64,000 bases of DNA from assembly GCA_032622095.1 (NCBI GenBank), contig CP136066.1, forward strand, positions 63,268,609 to 63,332,608, read 5' to 3'. The DNA comes from Siphonodentalium dalli (Eukaryota > Mollusca > Scaphopoda > Gadilida > Siphonodentaliidae). This document shows, piece after piece, positions 55,872 to 64,000 of the stretch. The notes beneath the pieces were generated by a model, which saw nothing but the letters and a program-made list of their open reading frames with translations, was not told where the DNA came from and made no database searches. The translations under genes and the position numbers were made by a program. The stretch's first letter is position 1. Every line of letters starts with the position of its first letter.

Positions 55872-56924
55872 TGTAACAATTATGCCTTGTGTCAATTGTA
55901 TTGTAAATCAGTGAAGGCTCTTTAAACATGGGTTGTCGCATTAAATCGGAAAGGTAATTGTCTCTTTAAATATTCGAGCGAGATTTGACTTGACATCTTT
56001 AATTTGTCACATCAGAGTGGTCAGACGAGATCAATTATTAATTCACGGGTGAACGCGCACTCGGTCAGAACGAATTCTTTGTGTAAAGCATGGCGTTCAC
56101 TCAGTGAGTGACCTCGTGGAAATCGAGTGAATGGAAATAATCGTGTGTGGTCAATGGTGAATTTGGCCGGCCTTTATAACGTGGTGAAAATGTATAGGAT
56201 TTTTAGACTGATTCGTATTTCCAACGACGCTGGTATGTATTGCTAATTTCTCTACAGTGTGGCCATGATTCAACCGAGTTAATTTACCAAGCTGATAATT
56301 ATTTTTGTCTGAATATATTCTGATTTCAAATAATTCCCTGATATTCATAACCGTCACAAACACGATAATATTACACTATTCATTGTATACCCTAGCCACC
56401 GATGTATATCTGGCATAAACTTCTATATCGGACGTTGTTAGTGTAAAACACGTCAATGGGGAACGGAATATCGTCGCGACACTGGGCCATGGTATGACTG
56501 TAATTTTGGACTAACTTAGGGCGTCGATGTCCAATTGTCAAATTATCTTACTTGCGCATACCGTCAAACAAAGGTTGAGACCATATAGATAAATATGTTC
56601 AATCGAGAATTTAGACTCATCACAGAATTCCTCGAAAACATTGTCATTAAACCATATGTAAATTTACTGTACTCATCGTCGTTGGCGGCAAAATTACTGT
56701 CTTCCTGCACCAGCACCACTATTCTCTCTTAAGGTCATTATTATTGCATGCCAGTATTCTTTAGTTTGTTATTTTATTTAGTTTATACAAAATCTGATAG
56801 AATAGACTAACTACGATGAGTACAGGGGTGTGGAAAAATTTAATTTTATAGACGGGTCTGCTTTGTCACCCCTTTTTGACATTTGTTATTAGGAGTTATA
56901 TATTACTCAAACGGAAGGATGCGA

Positions 56925-57775
56925 TGAGTCTATATGTCAAATAATTGTGGATGATGGTTTCTAATATTCTCAAATAGAATTACCTCCCATTTCTTTTTAC
57001 ATTATCGTTGGGAAATTTCGCGCCATGCCGAAATAACATATACCGGAAGTATCGAAAATCGTGTGTGATGCGAACCACGTGCATTTGAAAAGATGTCATT
57101 TCTGATCCGGTATGGTATTGTTTGGTAAATGCGGCCCCAAAATTTAGCCAAGATATTAGCGAGCAGTTTGTGGAATTCTGATCAATTACATGTCGAATAA
57201 CTTGTATGATATTTCTAATATTCTCAAATAAAATTACCTCCCATTTCTGTTTACATTAACGTTGGGAAATTTCGCGCCACGCCGAAATAACATATACCGG
57301 AAGTATCGCAAATCGTGTGTGATGCGAACCACGTGCATTTGAAAAGATGTCATTTCTGATCCGGTATGGTATTGTTTGGTAAATGCGGCCCCAAAATTTA
57401 GCCAAGATATTAGCGAGCAGTTTGTGGAATTCTGATCAATTATATGTCGAATAACTTGTATGATATTTCTAATATTCTCAAATAGAATTACCTCCCATTT
57501 CTGTTTACATTATCGTTGGGAAATTTCGCGTCACGCCGAAATAACATATACCGGAAGTATCGAAAATCGTGCGTGATGCGAACCACGTGCATTTGAAAAA
57601 TGTCATTTCTGATCCGGTATGGTATTTTTTGGTAAATGCGGCCCCCAAAATTTAGCGAAGATATTAGCGAGCAGTTTGTGGAATTCTGATCAATTATATG
57701 TCGAATAACTGGTATGATATTTCTAATATTCTCAAATAGAATTACCTCCCATATCTGTTTACATCATCGTTGCGA
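56925..57775 (+). repeat. LTR array A, 3' LTR, about 3.4 units
   Basis: The landmark 'attacctcccat' recurs at about 56980, 57235, 57489 and 57745, giving three intervals of about 250-255 bp, against six intervals in the 5' LTR once the insertion is removed. Confidence 0.93.
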
Positions 57776-57777
57776 AA

Positions 57778-58495
57778 TAACGCTCTTTATTGTTGTTGTT
57801 GATTTTCCAAACAGTAAAAACTCGTGTTCAAATGTTTCTCTGTATACGTAGTCCGACGTTCGTTTGTCACAATGGTCAGACTATATTTTCGAGGCTTACT
57901 ACCTTACTGAGACAACGCTCTTTATTGTCGTTGCTTTTCCAAACAGTAAATAACTCGTGTTCAAATGTTTCTCTGTATACGTAGTCCGACGTTCGTTTGT
58001 CACAATGGTCAGACTATATTTTCGAGACGTATTACCTTGCGGAAACAACGCTCTTTATTGTTGTTGTTTTGCCAAACAGGAAATAATTCAAGTTCAAATG
58101 TTTCTTCGCAAACGTAATCAGACGTTGTTTGTCACAATTGTGAAACCATATTTTCGAGGCTTATTACCTTGCGGAAACAACGCTCTTTATTGTTGTTGTT
58201 GTTTTGCCAAACAGGAAATAATTCAAGTTCAAATGTTTCTTCGTAAACGTAATCAGACGTTGTTTGTCACACTTGTGAAACCATATTTTCGAGGCTTATT
58301 ACCTTGCGGAAACAACGCTCTTTATTGTTGTTGTTGTTTTCCCAATCAGGAAATAATTCAAGTTCAAATGTTTCTTTGTAAACGTAATCCGACGTTGTTT
58401 GACACAATTATCAAACTATATTTTCGAGGCTTACTACCTTACTGAGACAACGCTCTTTATTGTTGTTGTTGTTTTTCCAAACAGTAAATAATTCA
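57778..58495 (+). repeat. LTR array B, 3' LTR, six units, open in one frame for 162 codons
   Basis: Units start near 57781, 57916, 58049, 58181, 58316 and 58451, at spacings of 132-135 bp. The spacings are mostly multiples of three and a frame (57957-58445) remains open, repeating NNALYCCC..., QEIIQVQMFL and PYFRGLLPCG. Whether this frame is used is unknown; no start context or conservation test is available. Confidence 0.92.
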
Positions 58496-58704
58496 TGTTC
58501 AAATGCGTCTGTGTACGTATTCTTGCCCTGTGTTTCATACACGACAGATTATACTGAAGAGTCTGACTAACTCAAATAAACACGACGCTCTGAATTATAT
58601 CATGGTCCATTAATGCTGGTATATAACTGGTTATCTGCGAGTGTTGTCCTCTTGCTTTGACCGATGTTTATAGAGTTTTCACTGCCTTACATCCTTTTTT
58701 GCAT

Positions 58705-59398
58705 TTGATTAAGGTGATAGTTATTATAATATAATATTTTGCTTATGGATATACATTGGATTTGATTAAGGGGTAATTGATATAATGAAAATAATTTGCT
58801 TATGATTATGCATTGGATTTGATTAAGGTGATAGTTATTATAATATAATATTTTGCTTATGGATATACATTGGATTTGATTAAGGGGTAATTGATATAAC
58901 GAAAATAATTTGCTTATGATTATGCATTGGATTTGATTAAGGTGATAGTTATTATAATATATTATTTTGCTTATGGATATACATTGGATTTGATTAAGGG
59001 GTAATTGATATAATGAAAATAATTTGCTTATGATTATGCATTGGATTTGATTAAGGTGATAGATATTATATTATAATATTTTGCTTATGGATATACATTG
59101 GATTTGATTAAGGGGTAATTGATATAATGAAAATAATTTGCTTATGATTATGCATTGGATTTGATTAAGGTGGTAGTTATTCCAATATAATATTTTGCTT
59201 ATGGTTATACATTGGATTTTATTAAGGGGTAATTGATATAATGAAAATAATTTGCTTTTGAGTATGCATTGGATTTGATTAAGGTGATAGTTATTATAAT
59301 ACAATATTTTGCTTATGGTTATACATTGGATTTGATTAAGGGGTAATTGATATAATGATATTAATTTGCTTTTGAGTATGCATTGGATTTGATTAAGG
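58705..59398 (+). repeat. LTR array C, 3' LTR, about seven dimeric units
   Basis: The same 57+57 bp dimer as in the 5' LTR. Units show the same two sub-variants ('ttgcttatggatataca', 'ttgcttttgagtatgca') in nearly the same order, with one fewer unit. Confidence 0.92.
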
Positions 59399-60376
59399 TG
59401 GTAGTTATGCTTTATTATTATTAAGGGGGTGGACTTTGATAAATGTATTTGTTATTATTGGGGTGGGTGGATGAAAAGTTTTAGTTTTTTGTTATGCCGT
59501 GATCATATTTTGACGCCCAGAGGTGAATCAGTTATGTCCCGTTATATAAATAAACTTAATGAGTTGCTCCCATGATTCTCATGGGGTCGGCTGAGTTTGG
59601 ATTTCCGGGAGACCGCCGAGATGGGATTTCTTAGGGATCCTTACTCAGTTAGCCCCTTTATACCACTGGATAACACTTCAGTATAATTTAATATTTATTG
59701 AATGATTTCATTTATGAATATTTAGACTCCACCTCAATATATTGTCACGGCATATCGAAATAGAAATAATCATCAAATATATATAGACAATAAATCGCAT
59801 CAATTTTTAGTTCTGTTTGTGTTATCTCCCTTTTTCATCAGTCTGGGTATATCCTTGTTAAGTTCCATCAGTTGTAGTCGTCTCTACCTTGTCATGTGAG
59901 CAAGACCCTTTGCTTTAGCTGCTCGTTTCTCTGTTATTAATAGATTGAACCTACATTTCTAAATCCGCTATTTATATTTATAAAATAATCTTAACTTATT
60001 CCGAGTGGGGTCATAGTACAAGTTTCGACTTGGACTTGTGACACTACTGGGGAATAGGTCACAATTTGACTGCATTGTTTTGTTGTCTTATCTTAAGTTA
60101 AGGTATAAGTTGATCTATATTAAATGACACATAGTTCCCTTTTTTATTTTTCATTCTTGCACAACAAGTATAATTAGTCTTGACTACATTTAGTTAACCA
60201 CACATAACAAGTTTTGGGCTTATAACTGACTCCAAGTTATTCACAATTATGGAGTTCCATCGCTTAGCGCGTCAATGGTAACAATGAACCCCATTCCATT
60301 CTTGATTAACGGTCCTCCCATTAAAAGAGAAATAAAACCGTAGTTTCTATATACCCCTAGAGTACAATTCGCTACA

Positions 60377-60682
60377 CTTTCACAGGAACAATTATTGCAA
60401 CATGCGATTTGAAATCATAATCAGAATTGTATTGAGTGCCAATTGAAAGATTTTATCAAATTTATATGAAAAATTACCAAATAAAGAAGTCTTATTTTCT
60501 TGTGACAACCATGTAATATGCAACCATATGAAGATACCAAAAGTGGACCGATCTAAATTGATGATAGTAACCAACCTGGAACGGACTGGTGTATAGATGG
60601 TAAGAGGTAGGTTTTTCTCACCTTCTATATAAAGTGAAGGTCTCCAGTTTCTTCGTTACTTGTTCGACCAGATGGTCACAAT
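60377..60682. other. Host flank between the retrotransposon and the terminal exon
   Basis: Begins with the target duplication CTTT (60377-60380). It would be 3' UTR or downstream sequence of the minus-strand gene. No canonical TTTATT (antisense AATAAA) was found in it. Confidence 0.45.
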
Positions 60683-60793
60683 TTATGGTGTCTGGGATTC
60701 AGAAGCTTCAACAACATGTTGATAGTATGGAACCAGGATATCTGACACGTACTGGTCAAGACTCTCAGGAGATCTGCCAGTCAGATGTAGAAT
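60683..60793 (-). CDS. Terminal exon of an unidentified host gene
   Basis: Minus strand, acceptor 'cattctctttacag', then 36 codons and TAA: ILHLTGRSPESLDQYVSDIL followed by VPYYQHVVEASESQTP. The composition is that of a helical, ordered protein end. The antisense 91-aa ORF (60634-60909) is rejected as its shadow. It is the probable 3' end of the gene whose upstream exons lie at 61.3-62.7 kb. I do not recognise the family. Confidence 0.6.
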   Translation of the reverse strand: MLHLTGRSPESLDQYVSDILVPYYQHVVEASESQTP

Positions 60794-61259
60794 CTGTAAA
60801 GAGAATGCGAAAACTCTTAGGAGTGAAAAATCAGGTATATAATTTATGCAACCAAGATAGCTATACATTGATGAAATGTTGTGCGTCACCTAATTCTATG
60901 CAGAAATGAAAGACACAAGTTCATTTTGACTGCACCTAAGTGGTTACTGCTATAGCTTCATAATATTCACTATTCATTCGTCTCGAACAGTAAACATAAA
61001 TGTGTGGTTAAAGATAAACCCATTCCTATATATAAGTAAATTATTTGCAGTGACTATTACTCTATTATTAATGGAAGCCTTATTGATTTTTAATACATTG
61101 TTTTACTGAGATCAGTTATTGTATTTTGTGCATAACAGTTGAATTCTTCAAACAGCCATTTGATTGATAAGGCTGAAATAAGGGTATGAAATAAGTATAT
61201 TCGGTCATGTTGTCTGGGAGAAATAAAACTAGATAGCAAGAAATTGTTAAGTTTACTAC

Positions 61260-61488
61260 ATTCTTTGCAATGGCGAGGGGAAGTGCCAAACCCTCGAGTA
61301 CTCTGATGTCTGCAGCTGGTAGCGATTCCCTCAGTATCTCGACATCCTCGCCAATCGTTGCCACATTGAGTAGTGCAGCTTGAAGGCTATTGGGAAAGTT
61401 TCATATGCCTCACATGCAGCTTCTTCAAGTTTCTTAGCATCACCTGGTTACTTTCTTGACAGGTATCACACAAAGACCACTGCAGAAT
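61260..61488 (-). CDS. Internal exon of the same gene, with an apparent frameshift
   Basis: On the minus strand the segment follows either 'ttatcatttcag' (61488) or 'gaaagtaaccag' (about 61442). DAKKLEEAACEAYETFP in one frame is followed in another frame by NSLQAALLNVATIGEDVEIL, RESLPAADIRVLEG and LALPLAIAKN, ending at a possible donor AAT/GTAGTA. Both parts look strongly protein-like, so a one-base indel near 61395 is likely, either a sequencing error or a real lesion. The family is unknown; the pattern suggests alpha-helical repeats. Confidence 0.5.
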
Positions 61489-62090
61489 CTGAAATGATAA
61501 CAGCTAAGCTATACCTTGAAAGTATATCTAGGGCGAAATAATTTCATATTAATTGAAATTAAATGCCGAGAGCCCATATTTTTCTCAGAATTTGTATAAA
61601 AATGCAAACCAGTTTATGGGCATTCTGCATTCTCTGATAGCGCCATGTTTGAATATCATATAGGTTTTATGCAGACATTGTATAATACAAACAATGAATC
61701 TTTAATAGTGACACGTTATACAATTGTATAGCGATATAAATATACTTACTTGTAGAAAGCTGTTGTCTCGAAATTTGTTGACTGCTGGTCATTTTAACCA
61801 ATCATAAATTCAATTTCCGAAAGTTGTCAAATTTGATATTGACGACACACAAATGGTCTAATTCGAATCGGGTTCAGATTGATTTGCTCATCATTTCAGT
61901 TTTTGTTAAGCAGTTGCTTCGTAATTTTGAATATGATTTACGCACATAAATATTCAGGTCCATTAATATTGAGAAAGATTACATAATTTACCTGTGAAAA
62001 TACGCTACATACCATTACTCGAGTATAATCATGAACAAATAGTAGAATATTGAATTGAGATATGCTGTAGAGTTTTAACACTACTTTTAC

Positions 62091-62174
62091 TGATCTTGAA
62101 CATATCGGTTCTTCCATGCAGCCAGTAAGCCAGGCACCACAGTTGGCTATCAATGTCTTGCCCGACAGTTGGTT
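62091..62174 (-). CDS. Internal exon of the same gene
   Basis: Minus strand, acceptor 'tatttttttgcag', donor ATCA/GTAAAAG, exactly 28 codons in phase 0: NQLSGKTLIANCGAWLTGCM followed by EEPICSRS. The short in-phase exon with good borders on both sides is strong evidence for a real gene. Confidence 0.6.
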
Positions 62175-62212
62175 CTGCAAAAAATATTGATGTGTTGAAA
62201 TGGCGCAATTAT

Positions 62213-62349
62213 TTAATGGTGGTGCCGTAAAAGTGTATGGAATACATTGACGACCAGGCAAGCATGGCTTCTGGGAAGTTGTTTGCCAAGATCTCTTCTG
62301 CAGTATTCAGGAAGGCATTGAGAGGTTGTAAACTCACTGGCGGGAGGGT
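62213..62349 (-). CDS. Internal exon of the same gene (3' border uncertain)
   Basis: Minus strand after acceptor 'attttcatttcag': TLPPVSLQPLNAFLNTAEEI followed by LANNFPEAMLAW and then less typical sequence up to a stop at about 62211. The donor was not resolved; several GT positions lie after 'MLAW'. Confidence 0.5.
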
Positions 62350-62626
62350 CTGAAATGAAAATTTCAGATGAACACTTCCCAGATGAATACCGTATTTCAG
62401 TCAGGTTAGCATAGAAATAGAAACAAAACTGTTTGCATGTTATTTGTAAAGGCTTAGTAGTCTGTAATAAACTAGCTAGCAAGCAAATGCAGTAGTGTAA
62501 TTATGCTCATTGGTATTATAAATATAGAAATAATACTGCATCTTAGAATATGCAGTCATCTCAGCTGCAACAATGATGCTATCCATATTATATCTGAGAA
62601 CTTGAGGCTTCTTTTTGAGCTCTTAC

Positions 62627-62701
62627 CTTGTGGGCCAAGTCTGCCAAATTTGGGTCTCTTGCTGTCAAGTAGCCAGGTAGCCAGCACATAGGAATGTTGT
62701 C
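62627..62701 (-). CDS. Internal exon of the same gene (most 5' one recognised)
   Basis: Minus strand, acceptor 'cgggagcctcag', donor CAAG/GTAAGAGC, exactly 25 codons in phase 0: DNIPMCWLPGYLTARDPNLA followed by DLAHK. Together with the exons at 62213, 62091, 61260 and 60683 it defines a minus-strand multi-exon gene. Further 5' exons should lie above 62701 or beyond the window. Confidence 0.6.
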
Positions 62702-63169
62702 CTGAGGCTCCCGCAAACGAGATAAATCACAAATCCTAAGACTTTTTAAAGATCCACAAGTATGTCTATATATGACTGTATCTGGAAAATGATGACATGC
62801 TGTATTATTAAAACAATTGGTTGTATGGCCTTTTTTGTTTAACAGGACATATGATGTTGGTCTGCTTGTTCGCATTTCGGTTTCGGATGATAACTGTTGT
62901 TAGTGTCAATTGAATGGAATGAAATTTAGAAAATTCAAATTCAAATTTAGCTTCCACCCGCCAATTTTTACCAAAGTTATGGACCTTTGTTGGAATTATC
63001 TCAAGTGTACATGAATCTATGTCGGCATGCCCTAGTGATGCTCTCGTTTCTAATCTGACCATGTTATACGAGGCATGGATTCCAGTGAAAGATTATATAT
63101 TTTAGCGAGATCATTGATATAAACTAGAAATAATAAGTGGCCTAGGTTAATGCGTGATAGGAAGTGATA
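62702..63169. other. No further exon recognised
   Basis: AT-rich sequence; the two overlapping minus ORFs up to 63062 do not continue the gene convincingly. Confidence 0.4.
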
Positions 63170-63610
63170 TAGATAATTTTAACGATGCTGTTCAAAGTGG
63201 TGGCGTTCGGGTCAGGGCTGGAACTTGGTGTGGGGACAGAAAATTTAATAAAATAGTTAATCGCCGATTTCCAACCAACTTTTGTATATGTATATACGTG
63301 AAATACGATAAGTCCAGTGAAGTAGTTTAAAATTTCCAAACTGGCACCGTCCGGTTCAAGGATGGGGTTTTGTGAGGGGCACAGCATAAATATAAACTTT
63401 TCGATCGCCGATTTCCACCAAACGTATTATATACTCATCTCCATTATATATGGCATCTAATGATGTGATTGAAAGTTATCAACACGGAACCGTAGTAACC
63501 AAGGAAGGAGTTTCGGGAGGAGCACCAAGGTTAATAAAACATTTTATCGCAGATTTACTCCAAACTTATATGTAGGCTCCCCCGTAATACCTAATGGTAA
63601 CGTTTACTTT
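63170..63610. repeat. Degenerate ~150 bp tandem repeat, about three units
   Basis: 'aatcgccgatttccaaccaa', 'gatcgccgatttccaccaaa' and 'atcgcagatttactccaaac' recur at about 63258, 63402 and 63546. Each is preceded by 'ttaataaaa'- or 'aatataaac'-like sequence and a Gly-type 'ggaagggg...ggcacc' segment. It is related in style to the repeats at 150-740 ('caccaaacttcatatgg'). Confidence 0.55.
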
Positions 63611-64000
63611 TGTTTAATCCCAGCTGTCGCCACGACCGATTCCTTCGATACCAATATGTACACATTCTGTCCGTGTCACTCTATTCTCTCCCATCACCTA
63701 TTTCATGCCATTTATTTTCTACCAAGAGATCAACCGTGAAATCGATTCCAAAACCCTATATCCCAAATTAATTTTTTTAGTAGAAACGTTGTCTGACTTT
63801 GATGAGCTGTAAATCATTTTCCCCAGATCGGATTTTTTGGGTTTTGGATATGTTCATCTACAGTGTTTCCAGCGTCGAACGACACTAGAATCGCTTCAGT
63901 TAAAATGTCTTCTGGGTTTGAAACGAATATGCCAACTCGCGACTGTTCAGGTGTGCGATCTTTAATATGTGTTTCACTTTCGCCCGAGCCATAACACGGG

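Larger units (their letters stand above)
39503..60376 (+). mobile_element. Giant Ty3/Gypsy-type LTR retrotransposon with array-bearing LTRs
   Basis: Both LTRs start TGTAACAATTATGCCTTGTG and end ATTCGCTACA, giving canonical TG...CA ends. The element is flanked by CTTT at 39499-39502 and 60377-60380. A tRNA primer-binding site (TGGCGCCCGATATTGG) follows the 5' LTR after three bases, and a purine tract (GGAGGGGTGAGGGTGG) precedes the 3' LTR. The interior (49883-55871) runs gag, protease, reverse transcriptase, RNase H and integrase, the Ty3/Gypsy order. LTRs are 4505 bp (3') and 10380 bp (5', including two later insertions and extra array units). By eye the LTRs differ by roughly 3% over their first 300 bp. 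The coding region has several stops and frameshifts, so this copy is dead without help. Confidence 0.93.
55872..60376 (+). repeat. 3' LTR, 4505 bp, uninterrupted
   Basis: TGTAACAATTATG...ATTCGCTACA. The order is unique 5' block (55872-56920), array A (about 56925-57775), array B (57778-58495), a short unique block with the empty site of the TIR element, array C (58705-59398), and unique 3' block with TATA-like and AATAAA motifs. This copy serves as the reference for reconstructing the 5' LTR history. Confidence 0.95.

Noticed and set aside
60634-60909. 91-aa plus-strand ORF downstream of the retrotransposon
   Set aside because: The minus strand carries a better-supported terminal exon with an acceptor and stop at the same place; the plus ORF is its shadow.
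1-64000. tRNA genes, bacterial operons, prophage or plasmid functions
   Set aside because: No cloverleaf-type sequences, ribosome-binding sites or bacterial gene clusters were seen; gene structure is intron-containing and transposon-rich.

Overview
The window looks like an AT-rich, intron-containing, repeat-dense animal nuclear genome, most likely a marine lophotrochozoan and perhaps a mollusc. The evidence is spliced exons with GT/AG borders, several retrotransposon clades, many TIR (terminal inverted repeat) elements, and a diverged 5S-rRNA-like fragment that resembles molluscan 5S as I remember it. No prokaryotic features are present. The species call is inference; no host gene is complete in the window.

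Host genes. (1) On the + strand, two phase-compatible exons (17872-18098 and 28568-28872) encode the C-terminal part of a GT14 family core-2-like beta-1,6-N-acetylglucosaminyltransferase (GCNT-like). The 10.5 kb intron between them holds a minisatellite, a nest of inverted repeats and an apparently intact non-LTR retrotransposon. A decayed copy of the start of the first exon lies just upstream. (2) On the - strand at 60.7-62.7 kb, several short exons with good splice borders belong to an unidentified gene, and one exon carries an apparent frameshift. (3) On the - strand at 37.9-39.4 kb, exon-like segments lie partly in tandem ~300 bp modules; one encodes a possible BEN-like stretch.

Mobile elements. 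0-19 kb holds TIR elements, including a 5.05 kb Mutator-like element with 9 bp target-site duplications (TSDs), clusters of GCGCTTAAGCGC palindromes, two minisatellites, and a fragmented LINE with a CCHC knuckle and an endonuclease. 20.4-23.8 kb holds an intact 1130-aa endonuclease/reverse transcriptase ORF of the CR1/L2 kind. 31.0-33.3 kb holds a second, frameshifted LINE, followed by hAT transposase and reverse transcriptase relics and a 150 bp tandem array.

The dominant structure is a Ty3/Gypsy-type retrotransposon at 39503-60376, 20.9 kb with CTTT target duplications. Its LTRs are unusually long: 4.5 kb for the 3' copy and 10.4 kb for the 5' copy. Each LTR is built largely from three different tandem arrays. 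The 5' copy has extra array units and two later insertions. One (45366-47963) is a TIR element starting CAC, with a 5 bp CTGAC duplication and two zinc-finger exons; the matching 3' LTR preserves the exact empty site. The other (41985-44449) ends in a ~80 bp-arm hairpin and contains the 5S-like fragment. The gag-pol interior is decayed. These nested structures are the best candidates for something undescribed.
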